Shown: piece by piece, positions 44,940 to 52,818 of the stretch
Layout: each line of letters starts with the position of its first letter
Numbering within the stretch: position 1 is the stretch's first letter
DNA from: Flavobacterium sp. LC2016-01
GTDB lineage: Bacteria; Bacteroidota; Bacteroidia; Flavobacteriales; Flavobacteriaceae
NCBI RefSeq assembly: GCF_009711135.1
Contig: NZ_WMIC01000009.1
Span: 62,001 to 126,000 of the forward strand
Reading direction: 5' to 3'
Length of the DNA: 64,000 nt
Made by a program: the position numbers and the translations under genes
The notes under the pieces: model-generated
Seen by the model: only the letters and a program-made list of their open reading frames with translations
Told to the model about the DNA's origin: nothing
Database searches by the model: none

Positions 44940-45209
44940 ATGGCTAAAGAATCAATGAAGGCCCGTGAGGTTAAAAGAGAGAAAACGGTAGCTAAGTACG
45001 CTGAAAAAAGAAAAGCTTTATTAGAAGCTGGAGATTATGAAGGCTTACAAAAATTGCCTAAAAATGCTTCACCAGTTCGTTTACACAATCGTTGTAAATT
45101 AACAGGTAGACCAAGAGGTTATATCCGTCAATTTGGTATTTCACGTGTAACTTTCCGTGAAATGGCTAATAATGGGTTAATTCCTGGAGTTAAAAAAGCA
45201 TCTTGGTAA
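44940..45209 (+). CDS. rpsN: 30S ribosomal protein S14, zinc-free form
   Basis: S14 binds the 30S head. The 89-residue protein has the long C-minus form: one cysteine only (NRCKLTGRPRGYIRQFGISR), not the four-cysteine zinc motif of the short form. It ends GLIPGVKKASW. A 105-bp gap with a promoter-like element and hairpin follows, before rpsH. Confidence 0.98.
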   Translation: MAKESMKAREVKREKTVAKYAEKRKALLEAGDYEGLQKLPKNASPVRLHNRCKLTGRPRGYIRQFGISRVTFREMANNGLIPGVKKASW

Positions 45210-45233
45210 TCTCGCAATAAGTTATTACTTTTG
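45203..45233 (+). promoter_or_regulatory. Putative internal promoter before rpsH
   Basis: TTG (45203-45205), a 20-nt spacer and TACTTTTG (45226-45233) give a recognisable Bacteroidota promoter overlapping the rpsN stop. It would allow the rpsH-secY-rpoA part to be transcribed separately. Confidence 0.55.
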
Positions 45234-45263
45234 CAAACCAAAAAATAATTTTAATTGATTAAA

Positions 45264-45294
45264 GGTTCAGGAAGCATAGTGCTTCCTGAAAACC
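45264..45294 (+). promoter_or_regulatory. Perfect hairpin in the rpsH leader
   Basis: TTCAGGAAGCA (45266-45276) pairs perfectly with TGCTTCCTGAA (45280-45290) around a TAG triloop, and outer GG/CC extend the stem. No T-tract follows, so it is not a terminator. It ends 20 nt before the rpsH ATG and may be an S8-type autoregulatory or mRNA-processing structure. Confidence 0.6.
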
Positions 45295-45314
45295 GTAATC
45301 GCAATCAAATACAT

Positions 45315-45713
45315 ATGTATACAGATCCTATTGCAGATTATTTGACTAGAGTTCGTAACGCTGTGGCTGCAAACCACAAAGTTGTTGAAATTCCAGCTTC
45401 TAATCTAAAAAAAGAAATAACTAAGATCTTATTTGATCAAGGTTATATCTTAAGTTACAAATTTGAGACGAACACTGTTCAAGGTTCAATCAAAATTGCT
45501 TTAAAGTATGATAAAGATACTAAAGAGCCTGTAATCAAAGATATCCAAAGAATTAGTAAACCTGGTTTACGTAAGTACGCAGGTGCTGCCAAATTACCTA
45601 GAATCCTTAACGGATTAGGAATTGCTATTGTTTCTACGTCAAAAGGTTTGATGACTGGAAAACAAGCTAAGCAATTAAATGTAGGTGGTGAAGTAATTTG
45701 TTACGTATACTAA
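45315..45713 (+). CDS. rpsH: 30S ribosomal protein S8
   Basis: S8 organises the 16S central domain; in E. coli it also represses the spc operon. The ATG at 45315 gives 132 residues beginning MYTDPIADYLTRVRNAVAAN, the standard start. Twenty more codons upstream are open but run through the leader hairpin and are rejected. The C-terminal ISKPGLRKY and STSKGLMTGKQAKQLNVGG motifs are present. Confidence 0.98.
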   Translation: MYTDPIADYLTRVRNAVAANHKVVEIPASNLKKEITKILFDQGYILSYKFETNTVQGSIKIALKYDKDTKEPVIKDIQRISKPGLRKYAGAAKLPRILNGLGIAIVSTSKGLMTGKQAKQLNVGGEVICYVY

Positions 45714-45732
45714 TTTTAAACACTAGATAAAG

Positions 45733-46275
45733 ATGTCAAGAATAGGTAAAAGCCCAATTGTAATCCCTGCTGGTGTAACTGTTGAAGTTAAAGACGGTAT
45801 TATTACGGTAAAAGGAAAAAAAGGTCAACTAGTTCAGGAGTTTTCGGACGTAAATGTAACTGTTGAAGGCGATCAAGTTCAAGTTGAAAGATCGTCTGAT
45901 CATAAAGACCATAGAGCAAAACACGGATTATACAGATCATTAATCAATAATATGATTGTTGGTGTAAATGAAGGTTTTACTAAAGAACTAGAATTAGTTG
46001 GAGTTGGTTATAGAGCTTCAAACCAAGGTCAAAAATTAGATTTAGCACTTGGATATTCTCACAATATTGTTTTAGAAATTGCTCCAGAAGTAGCTTTAGA
46101 AACAATATCTGAAAAAGGTAAGAACCCTATCGTAAAATTAACATCATTTGATAAACAACTTTTAGGTCAAGTTGCTGCGAAAATCAGAGGTTTCCGTAAG
46201 CCAGAGCCATATAAAGGTAAAGGTGTTAAATTTGTGGGTGAAGTATTAAGAAGAAAAGCAGGTAAATCAGCTTAA
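45733..46275 (+). CDS. rplF: 50S ribosomal protein L6
   Basis: L6 lies near the factor-binding site. The 180-residue protein starts MSRIGKSPIVIPAGVTVEV and has two repeated alpha/beta domains. The C-terminal signature KPEPYKGKGVKFVGE is present. It lies 19 bp after rpsH. Confidence 0.99.
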   Translation: MSRIGKSPIVIPAGVTVEVKDGIITVKGKKGQLVQEFSDVNVTVEGDQVQVERSSDHKDHRAKHGLYRSLINNMIVGVNEGFTKELELVGVGYRASNQGQKLDLALGYSHNIVLEIAPEVALETISEKGKNPIVKLTSFDKQLLGQVAAKIRGFRKPEPYKGKGVKFVGEVLRRKAGKSA

Positions 46276-46286
46276 AAAATAAGATT

Positions 46287-46637
46287 ATGTCATTAACAAA
46301 ATCTGAAAGAAGACAGAGAATTAAATTCAGAATTAGAAAAACGATTAGTGGTTCTGCTGCTAAGCCAAGACTATCTGTATTTAGAAGTAATAAAGAAATT
46401 TACGCTCAAATCATTGATGATGTAAATGGAGTTACTATATTAGCTGCATCTTCTAGAGAAAAAGAAATAGGAAAAGGTACTAACGTTGAAATCGCTGCTG
46501 CTGTTGGAAAACTAGTTGCCGAGAAAGCGTTAAAAGCTGGGATTGATACCATCACTTTTGATAGAGGTGGATATTTATATCACGGTCGTATTAAATCATT
46601 AGCAGAAGGCGCAAGAGCGGCTGGACTTAAATTCTAA
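46287..46637 (+). CDS. rplR: 50S ribosomal protein L18
   Basis: L18 binds 5S rRNA with L5. The 116-residue protein has KPRLSVFRSNKEIYAQIIDD, and ends DRGGYLYHGRIKSLAEGARAAGLKF, typical of the family. It is followed by rpsE after 6 bp. Confidence 0.98.
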   Translation: MSLTKSERRQRIKFRIRKTISGSAAKPRLSVFRSNKEIYAQIIDDVNGVTILAASSREKEIGKGTNVEIAAAVGKLVAEKALKAGIDTITFDRGGYLYHGRIKSLAEGARAAGLKF

Positions 46638-46643
46638 TATATT

Positions 46644-47165
46644 ATGTCTAAATACAAAAATGTAGAATTGGTAAAACCAAGTGGTCTTGAACTTAAAGAT
46701 CGTCTGGTAAGTGTTAATCGTGTTACTAAGGTTACAAAAGGTGGTAGAGCTTTCGGTTTTTCTGCTATTGTAGTTGTAGGTGATGAAAATGGAGTAGTTG
46801 GTCATGGATTAGGAAAATCTAAAGACGTTTCTGAAGCAATTGCGAAAGCAGTAGAAGATGCTAAGAAAAATTTAGTAAAAATTCCTTTGAATGGACAATC
46901 TGTTCCTCACGAACAAAAAGGTAAATTTGGTGGTGCACGTGTATTCTTAATTCCTGCGTCTCATGGTACAGGAGTTATTGCTGGTGGAGCTGTTCGTTCA
47001 GTTCTTGAATCAGTAGGTATTCACGATGTATTATCTAAATCTCAAGGATCATCAAATCCTCATAACGTAGTGAAAGCAACTTTTGATGCTTTATTACAAA
47101 TGAGAAGCGCTCATACTGTTGCAAAACAAAGAGGTGTTTCTTTAGAAAAAGTTTTTAAAGGTTAA
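46644..47165 (+). CDS. rpsE: 30S ribosomal protein S5
   Basis: S5 affects decoding accuracy. The 173-residue protein has RVTKVTKGGRAFGFSAIVVV (double-stranded RNA-binding part), GLGKSKDVSEAI and GVIAGGAVRSVLESVG, and ends with a helical segment. It is complete. Confidence 0.99.
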   Translation: MSKYKNVELVKPSGLELKDRLVSVNRVTKVTKGGRAFGFSAIVVVGDENGVVGHGLGKSKDVSEAIAKAVEDAKKNLVKIPLNGQSVPHEQKGKFGGARVFLIPASHGTGVIAGGAVRSVLESVGIHDVLSKSQGSSNPHNVVKATFDALLQMRSAHTVAKQRGVSLEKVFKG

Positions 47166-47177
47166 TTCAAGGAAATT

Positions 47178-47360
47178 ATGGCTAAATTATTAGTAAAACA
47201 AGTAAGAAGCAAAATCAACTGCCCTCTTTCTCAAAAGAGAGGTTTGGAAGCTTTGGGTCTACGTAAAATGGGACAAGTTGTAGAGCATGATTCAAACCCT
47301 GCTATCCTTGGGATGATAAACAAAGTTAAACACTTAGTTTCTGTAGAAGAAGCTAAATAA
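47178..47360 (+). CDS. rpmD: 50S ribosomal protein L30
   Basis: This 60-residue protein has the L30 ferredoxin-like core: LLVKQVRSKINCP, RGLEALGLRKMGQVVEHDSN and AILGMINKVKHLVSVEE. The position between rpsE and rplO is canonical. Confidence 0.96.
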   Translation: MAKLLVKQVRSKINCPLSQKRGLEALGLRKMGQVVEHDSNPAILGMINKVKHLVSVEEAK

Positions 47361-47371
47361 CAAATACTGTT

Positions 47372-47824
47372 ATGAATTTAAGTAACTTACAACCAGCTGA
47401 AGGGTCAACACACAATCAAAATAAAAGATTAGGTAGAGGAGAAGGTTCTGGAAAAGGTGGCACTGCTGCAAGAGGTCACAAAGGAGCAAAATCTCGTTCT
47501 GGTTATTCTAAAAAGATTGGTTTTGAAGGAGGGCAAATGCCACTTCAAAGACGTGTGCCTAAGTTTGGTTTCACAAACATCAATCGTAAAGAATACGAAG
47601 GTGTTAATTTAGATACGCTTCAATTATTAGTAGACAAAGGTGTGATTACTGATTCTGTTTCTATGGCAGAATTTGTTGCAAACCGTCTAGCTTCTAAAAA
47701 TGAAATCGTTAAGATTTTAGGAAGAGGAGAATTGAAAGCAAAATTAAAAGTAACTGCTCACAAATTTACTGCTACTGCAAAAGCTGCTATTGAAGCTGCT
47801 GGTGGAGAGGCTGTAACAATATAA
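47372..47824 (+). CDS. rplO: 50S ribosomal protein L15
   Basis: L15 is a late 50S assembly protein. The 150-residue protein has the basic glycine-rich N-terminal extension (NKRLGRGEGSGKGGTAARG, GYSKKIGFEGGQMPLQRRVP) and the C-terminal KAKLKVTAHKFTATAKAAIE domain. It lies 12 bp before secY. Confidence 0.98.
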   Translation: MNLSNLQPAEGSTHNQNKRLGRGEGSGKGGTAARGHKGAKSRSGYSKKIGFEGGQMPLQRRVPKFGFTNINRKEYEGVNLDTLQLLVDKGVITDSVSMAEFVANRLASKNEIVKILGRGELKAKLKVTAHKFTATAKAAIEAAGGEAVTI

Positions 47825-47836
47825 TTTTTCTATTGT

Positions 47837-49183
47837 ATGAAGAAATTTATTGAATCAATTAGCAATGTTTGGAAAATCGAAGAACTAAAGAATAGAATTC
47901 TAATTACTTTAGGATTACTTTTAGTATATCGTTTTGGAGCACACGTTACGCTTCCTGGAATTGACGCAACTCAATTGATGGGGTTAGCAGGACAAACTAA
48001 AAATGGTTTAGGATCTATCCTAGACATGTTCACCGGAGGTGCATTTTCTAAAGCTTCAGTTTTTGCTTTAGGAATTATGCCTTATATTTCTGCATCTATT
48101 GTTGTTCAGTTAATGGGAATTGCTATTCCTTATTTACAAAAACTTCAAAATGATGGAGAGAGTGGTAGAAAAAAGATTAATCAAATTACACGTTGGTTAA
48201 CTATTGCTATTACATTGGTTCAAGGTCCAACTTATATCTATAATTTATACAGAACATTGCCTGGTAGTGCTTTTCTACTAGGCTTTAATTCGCCTGAATT
48301 TTTATTCTCGTCTGTAATCATTTTAGTTACTGGTACTATTTTTGCTATGTGGCTAGGTGAAAAAATTACTGATAAAGGTATTGGAAATGGAATTTCATTA
48401 TTGATTATGGTTGGTATTTTAGCTCGTTTACCACAAGCTTTTATGCAAGAATTTAAGTCTGTAGTTACAAATAATACTGGAGGCTTGATGTTAATGGCCA
48501 TTGAAATTATTGTATGGTTATTAGTAATTATTTCTTGTGTATTGCTTACAATGGCAGTACGTAGAATTCCTGTACAGTACGCTCGTCGTACTACAACAGG
48601 AGACTATGAGCAAGATTTGGCAGGTGGTAATAGACAATGGATTCCTCTTAAGCTTAATGCTTCTGGAGTTATGCCAATCATTTTTGCTCAGGCAATTATG
48701 TTTATACCTGCAGCTGTAGCTGGATTATCTAAATCAGATACATCACAATCTATTGTTGGAGCATTTAGTAATATGTTCGGTTTTTGGTATAATTTTGTAT
48801 TTGCAACTTTAATTATTGTATTTACATTTTTCTATACTGCAATTACTGTTCCTACGAACAAAATGGCTGATGATTTAAAAAGAAGTGGTGGTTTTATTCC
48901 TGGCGTTCGCCCAGGAGCTGAAACTTCAGACTTCCTAGATAAAGTGATGTCTTTAATAACTTTCCCAGGATCTTTATTCCTTGCTTTGATTGCTGTGTTC
49001 CCAGCCATTGTTGTAAGTATTATGGATGTACAACAATCTTGGGCAATGTTTTTTGGAGGTACCTCATTAATAATTATGGTTGGGGTTGCAATAGACACTA
49101 TTCAGCAAATCAATTCATACTTGTTAAACAAACATTATGATGGTTTAATGAAGACTGGTAAAAATAGAAAAGCGGTAGCTTAA
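47837..49183 (+). CDS. secY: Preprotein translocase subunit SecY
   Basis: SecY is the channel of the inner-membrane Sec translocon, used by every signal-peptide protein in this window. The 448-residue protein has about ten transmembrane helices, beginning MKKFIESISNVWKIEELKNR. It shows FGIMPYISASIVVQLM-type helix 2, RRIPVQYARR in a cytosolic loop, and GFIPGVRPG before helix 9. Complete; 12 bp after rplO and 7 bp before infA. Confidence 0.98.
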   Translation: MKKFIESISNVWKIEELKNRILITLGLLLVYRFGAHVTLPGIDATQLMGLAGQTKNGLGSILDMFTGGAFSKASVFALGIMPYISASIVVQLMGIAIPYLQKLQNDGESGRKKINQITRWLTIAITLVQGPTYIYNLYRTLPGSAFLLGFNSPEFLFSSVIILVTGTIFAMWLGEKITDKGIGNGISLLIMVGILARLPQAFMQEFKSVVTNNTGGLMLMAIEIIVWLLVIISCVLLTMAVRRIPVQYARRTTTGDYEQDLAGGNRQWIPLKLNASGVMPIIFAQAIMFIPAAVAGLSKSDTSQSIVGAFSNMFGFWYNFVFATLIIVFTFFYTAITVPTNKMADDLKRSGGFIPGVRPGAETSDFLDKVMSLITFPGSLFLALIAVFPAIVVSIMDVQQSWAMFFGGTSLIIMVGVAIDTIQQINSYLLNKHYDGLMKTGKNRKAVA

Positions 49184-49190
49184 TATATTT

Positions 49191-49406
49191 ATGGCAAAAC
49201 AATCAGCAATAGAACAAGACGGATCAATCATTGAAGCATTGTCAAATGCGATGTTCCGTGTGGAGTTAGAAAATGGACATATTGTAATTGCTCATATTTC
49301 TGGTAAGATGCGAATGCATTACATCAAGTTATTACCTGGTGATAAAGTGAAACTAGAAATGAGTCCTTATGATTTGTCAAAAGCAAGAATTACTTATCGA
49401 TATTAA
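49191..49406 (+). CDS. infA: Translation initiation factor IF-1
   Basis: IF-1 occupies the ribosomal A site during initiation. The 71-residue OB-fold protein has MAKQSAIEQDGSIIEALSNA, FRVELENGHIVIAHISGKMR and a final ARITYRY. It lies between secY and rpmJ, the usual order. Confidence 0.98.
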   Translation: MAKQSAIEQDGSIIEALSNAMFRVELENGHIVIAHISGKMRMHYIKLLPGDKVKLEMSPYDLSKARITYRY

Positions 49407-49418
49407 AGGATAATTACT

Positions 49419-49535
49419 ATGAAAGTTAGAGCATCAGTAAAAAAGAGAAGTGCCGAGTGCATTATCGTGCGTAGAAAAGGGAGACTGTACGTAATAAACA
49501 AAAAGAATCCTAGATTTAAACAAAGACAAGGATAA
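49419..49535 (+). CDS. rpmJ: 50S ribosomal protein L36, zinc-free form
   Basis: This short gene encodes 38 residues, beginning MKVRASVKKRSAECI and ending KNPRFKQRQG. L36 normally binds zinc through three Cys and one His; here only Cys14 remains, with Ser11, Asn27 and Phe33 at the other sites, so it is the zinc-independent form. It starts 13 bp after infA and ends 2 bp before rpsM, in the canonical position. Confidence 0.95.
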   Translation: MKVRASVKKRSAECIIVRRKGRLYVINKKNPRFKQRQG

Positions 49536-49537
49536 TT

Positions 49538-49912
49538 ATGGCAAGAATAGCAGGGGTAGATATCCCAAAAAACAAAAGAGGTGTTATCGCACTTACCTAT
49601 ATCTTTGGATTAGGAAGAAGTAGAGCTATTGAGATTTTAGAAAAAGCTCAAGTTAGCCAAGATAAAAAAGTTCAAGATTGGAATGATGACGAAATCGGAG
49701 CAATTCGTGATGCAGTTTCATTTTACAAAATTGAAGGAGAATTACGTTCTGAAGTTTCTTTGAACATCAAACGTTTAATGGATATTGGTTGTTACAGAGG
49801 TATCCGTCATAGATCTGGTCTTCCGTTAAGAGGACAAAGAACTAAAAACAACTCTAGAACAAGAAAAGGTAAAAGAAAAACTGTTGCTAACAAGAAAAAA
49901 GCAACTAAATAA
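49538..49912 (+). CDS. rpsM: 30S ribosomal protein S13
   Basis: S13 contacts P-site tRNA and L5. The 124-residue protein has ARIAGVDIPKNKRGVIALTY, GLGRSRAIEIL, the RHRSGLPLRGQRTKNNSRTR signature and a lysine-rich tail. First gene of the alpha part. Confidence 0.99.
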   Translation: MARIAGVDIPKNKRGVIALTYIFGLGRSRAIEILEKAQVSQDKKVQDWNDDEIGAIRDAVSFYKIEGELRSEVSLNIKRLMDIGCYRGIRHRSGLPLRGQRTKNNSRTRKGKRKTVANKKKATK

Positions 49913-49920
49913 TAAGTAAT

Positions 49921-50304
49921 ATGGCTAAAGCAACTGCAAAAAAACGTAAAGTTATCGTTGAATCAACGGGTGAAGCTCATATTTCTGCCACTTTCAACAA
50001 CATCATTATTTCGTTGACAAATAAGAAAGGTGAAGTTATTTCTTGGTCTTCAGCTGGTAAAATGGGTTTCAGAGGTTCTAAAAAGAACACTCCGTATGCA
50101 GCTCAGATGGCAGCAGAAGATTGCAGCAAAGTAGCTCTTGAGGCAGGACTTAAAAAAGTTAAAGTTTATGTAAAAGGACCAGGAAACGGACGTGAGTCTG
50201 CTATCCGTTCTATTCATAACGGTGGAATTGAAGTTACAGAGATTATCGATGTTACTCCAATGCCTCACAACGGATGTCGTCCTCCAAAAAGACGTAGAGT
50301 TTAA
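49921..50304 (+). CDS. rpsK: 30S ribosomal protein S11
   Basis: S11 lies on the 30S platform near the Shine-Dalgarno pocket. The 127-residue protein has GEAHISATFNNIIISLTNKK, GFRGSKKNTPYAAQMAAED and the C-terminal DVTPMPHNGCRPPKRRRV signature. A 92-bp gap with a structured leader follows. Confidence 0.99.
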   Translation: MAKATAKKRKVIVESTGEAHISATFNNIIISLTNKKGEVISWSSAGKMGFRGSKKNTPYAAQMAAEDCSKVALEAGLKKVKVYVKGPGNGRESAIRSIHNGGIEVTEIIDVTPMPHNGCRPPKRRRV

Positions 50305-50331
50305 TACTCAAAATTTATTATAGTATAACCT

Positions 50332-50383
50332 AGATAGAACATAGATTATCGAAGGATAAGACCTGAATTCATAATCTCTATCT
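50332..50383 (+). promoter_or_regulatory. Candidate structured leader of rpsD
   Basis: AGATAG (50332-50337), a 5-nt bulge and AGATTAT (50343-50349) pair with ATAATCT (50371-50377) and CTATCT (50378-50383) around a 21-nt loop: 13 exact base pairs in two stacked stems. No T-tract follows, so it is not a terminator. It lies in the longest gap between rpsM and rpoA and ends 13 nt before the rpsD ATG, suiting an S4 autoregulatory site. Confidence 0.55.
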
Positions 50384-50396
50384 TAAACAAATTAAA

Positions 50397-51002
50397 ATGG
50401 CAAGATATACTGGTCCTAGCACAAGAATCGCTCGTAAATTTGGCGAAGCAATCTTCGGAGATGATAAATCTTTCGAAAAAAGAAATTACCCACCTGGACA
50501 ACACGGGATGGCTAAAAAAAGAGGAAAAAAATCTGAGTACGCTGTTCAGTTAATGGAAAAGCAAAAAGCTAAATATTCTTACGGAATTTTAGAAAAACAA
50601 TTCAGAAATTTATTCGAAAAAGCATCAGCAACTAAAGGTGTAACTGGTGAAGTTTTATTACAATTATGCGAAGCAAGATTGGATAATGTTGTTTTTAGAA
50701 TGGGAATTGCTCCATCTAGAAGAGGTGCTCGTCAAATTGTATCTCACAGACACATTACTGTTAATGGTGAAGTTGTAAATATTCCTTCTTACCACCTTAA
50801 GCCTGGTGATAAAGTTGCAGTTCGTGAAAAATCTAAATCTTTAGAAGCTATCGAACGTTCTTTATCAAATTCAAGTCATGTTTATGAATGGATTACTTGG
50901 AACAATGATCTTAAAGAAGGAACTTTCGTTTCTGTACCTGCAAGACTTCAAATTCCAGAAAACATTAAAGAACAATTAATCGTAGAGTTGTACAACAAAT
51001 AA
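50397..51002 (+). CDS. rpsD: 30S ribosomal protein S4
   Basis: S4 nucleates 30S assembly and autoregulates its operon in several bacteria. The 201-residue protein has MARYTGPSTRIARKFGEAIF, YPPGQHGMAKKR and the S4 RNA-binding domain (LDNVVFRMGIAPSRRGARQI). It lacks the N-terminal zinc cysteines, so it is the C-minus form. It lies 21 bp before rpoA. Confidence 0.98.
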   Translation: MARYTGPSTRIARKFGEAIFGDDKSFEKRNYPPGQHGMAKKRGKKSEYAVQLMEKQKAKYSYGILEKQFRNLFEKASATKGVTGEVLLQLCEARLDNVVFRMGIAPSRRGARQIVSHRHITVNGEVVNIPSYHLKPGDKVAVREKSKSLEAIERSLSNSSHVYEWITWNNDLKEGTFVSVPARLQIPENIKEQLIVELYNK

Positions 51003-51023
51003 TAATTGACTTAGTCGAAATTT

Positions 51024-52016
51024 ATGGCAATATTTAATTTTCAAAAGCCCGATAAAGTTATCATGATCGATTCAACCGATTTTGAAGGTAAATTTGAATT
51101 TAGACCTTTAGAACCTGGTTACGGATTGACAGTTGGTAATGCACTTAGAAGAGTTTTGCTTTCAGCATTAGAAGGTTATGCAATTACATCTGTTCGTATC
51201 GAAGGTGTAGATCATGAGTTTTCTACTATTTCAGGTGTTGTTGAAGATGTTACCGAAATTATCCTTAATCTAAAACAAGTGCGTTTCAAACGTCAGATTG
51301 AAGATATCGATAATGAAGCAGTTACAATTTCTGTTTCTGGTAAAGATCAATTGACAGCAGGTGATTTTCAGAAATTTATTTCAGGTTTCCAAGTTTTGAA
51401 TCCAGACCTTGTTATCTGTAATTTAGATTCTAAAATCAAATTGAACTTCGATTTAACTATCGAAAAAGGTAGAGGATACGTTCCTGCTGAAGAGAACAAA
51501 AAACAGAATGCTGCAATTGGAACCATTTTTACAGATTCGATTTTTACTCCGGTAAAAAATGTAAAATATGCAATTGAAAACTTCCGTGTTGAGCAAAAAA
51601 CAGATTATGAAAAATTAGTTTTTGAAATTAAAACTGATGGTTCTATTAATCCAAAAGATGCCCTTACTGAAGCTGCCAAAGTTTTAATTCACCATTTCAT
51701 GTTGTTTTCTGACGAAAGAATTACACTTGAGGCTGACGAAATTGCACAAACAGAATCGTATGATGAAGAGTCATTGCATATGAGACAATTGCTTAAAACT
51801 AAGCTTGTTGATATGGATTTATCTGTAAGAGCATTAAATTGCTTGAAAGCGGCTGAAGTTGATACACTTGGTGATTTAGTATCGTTCAATAAAAATGACC
51901 TAATGAAATTCCGTAATTTTGGTAAAAAATCTTTAACTGAACTTGATGAACTTGTTGCAGTTAAAAATTTAACTTTCGGAATGGACTTAGCTAAATACAA
52001 ATTAGATAAAGAATAA
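51024..52016 (+). CDS. rpoA: RNA polymerase alpha subunit
   Basis: Alpha dimerises to nucleate RNA polymerase assembly. The 330-residue protein has the N-terminal domain (EGKFEFRPLEPGYGLTVGNA, LRRVLLSALEGYAITSVRI), a linker near residue 240, and the C-terminal helix-hairpin-helix domain (LSVRALNCLKAAEVDTLGDL). The end FRNFGKKSLTELDELV is typical. It is followed by rplQ after 62 bp. Confidence 0.99.
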   Translation: MAIFNFQKPDKVIMIDSTDFEGKFEFRPLEPGYGLTVGNALRRVLLSALEGYAITSVRIEGVDHEFSTISGVVEDVTEIILNLKQVRFKRQIEDIDNEAVTISVSGKDQLTAGDFQKFISGFQVLNPDLVICNLDSKIKLNFDLTIEKGRGYVPAEENKKQNAAIGTIFTDSIFTPVKNVKYAIENFRVEQKTDYEKLVFEIKTDGSINPKDALTEAAKVLIHHFMLFSDERITLEADEIAQTESYDEESLHMRQLLKTKLVDMDLSVRALNCLKAAEVDTLGDLVSFNKNDLMKFRNFGKKSLTELDELVAVKNLTFGMDLAKYKLDKE

Positions 52017-52078
52017 TTTACTTCATATTTTGCTCTCCATAGCGGATTGTAGCAAGATGAAGATAAAAAAAACACGTC

Positions 52079-52570
52079 ATGAGACACGGAAAAAAATTCA
52101 ACCACTTAAGCAGACAGACTGGACATAGAAAAGCTATGTTAGCTAATATGGCTTGTTCTCTTATCGAGCACAAACGTATTAACACTACTGTTGCTAAGGC
52201 TAAAGCGCTTAAACAATTCGTTGAGCCTTTAATCACAAAATCAAAAGAAGATACGACTCACAACCGTCGTATTGTTTTTGCTTACTTACGTAGTAAATAT
52301 GCTGTAACTGACTTGTTCAGAGACGTAGCTGCTAAAGTTGGTGACCGCCCAGGTGGATACACTCGTATCATTAAAGTTGGAAATCGTTTGGGAGATAATG
52401 CTGATATGGCAATGATCGAACTTGTAGATTTCAATGAACTTTACAATGGAGGTAAAAAAGAAGTTAAAAAAGCAAAAAGCCGTCGTGGTGGTAAAGCTAA
52501 AAAAGCTGAGGAGACTACTCCAGAAGCTCCTGCTGCTGAATCAGAATCGACTACTGAAGCTTCTGAATAA
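52079..52570 (+). CDS. rplQ: 50S ribosomal protein L17 with acidic C-terminal tail
   Basis: L17 surrounds the tunnel exit. The 163-residue protein begins MRHGKKFNHLSRQTGHRKAM and keeps the HKRINTTVAKAKALKQFVE and GDRPGGYTRIIKVGNRLGDN motifs. After about residue 120 it gains a tail, first lysine-rich, then Ala/Glu/Thr/Ser-rich (ETTPEAPAAESESTTEASE), making it longer than the E. coli protein. It ends the cluster before a terminator. Confidence 0.98.
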   Translation: MRHGKKFNHLSRQTGHRKAMLANMACSLIEHKRINTTVAKAKALKQFVEPLITKSKEDTTHNRRIVFAYLRSKYAVTDLFRDVAAKVGDRPGGYTRIIKVGNRLGDNADMAMIELVDFNELYNGGKKEVKKAKSRRGGKAKKAEETTPEAPAAESESTTEASE

Positions 52571-52600
52571 TTATGAAAGTAATGATTCTATAGAAATCAA

Positions 52601-52634
52601 GGATAAGCTAATTTTTAGTTTATCCTTTTTTTTT
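52601..52634 (+). terminator. Terminator of the ribosomal cluster
   Basis: GGATAAGCTA (52601-52610) pairs with TAGTTTATCC (52616-52625), one G-U pair, with a 5-nt loop and T-tract to 52634. Confidence 0.88.
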
Positions 52635-52713
52635 GATTTTTTTTAAACTAGATGAAATTTAACTTATTTCAGTAAGTAGGTTTTATTTTTATGAAGGAAA
52701 TTTTTAAAAAATC

Positions 52714-52744
52714 TTGGAAGCACTCTTTTAAAGAAGTAAATTTG
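52714..52744 (+). promoter_or_regulatory. carA promoter, Bacteroidota type
   Basis: TTG (52714-52716), a 20-nt spacer and TAAATTTG (52737-52744) match the consensus, about 75 nt before the carA ATG. The intervening leader shows no obvious terminator or riboswitch-like fold. Confidence 0.65.
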
Positions 52745-52818
52745 CAAAATATCTAATTTCAATTGAAACGCGGTTTGCGCGTTTTAAGCAAAAATTATAA
52801 AACAACACAAATTAAAGA

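Noticed and set aside
45264..45294. Transcription terminator before rpsH
   Set aside because: The stem is perfect but no T-tract follows, and the genes downstream are part of the same ribosomal cluster.
45255..45314. N-terminal extension of rpsH
   Set aside because: It has no ATG start and translates the leader hairpin; S8 begins at 45315.
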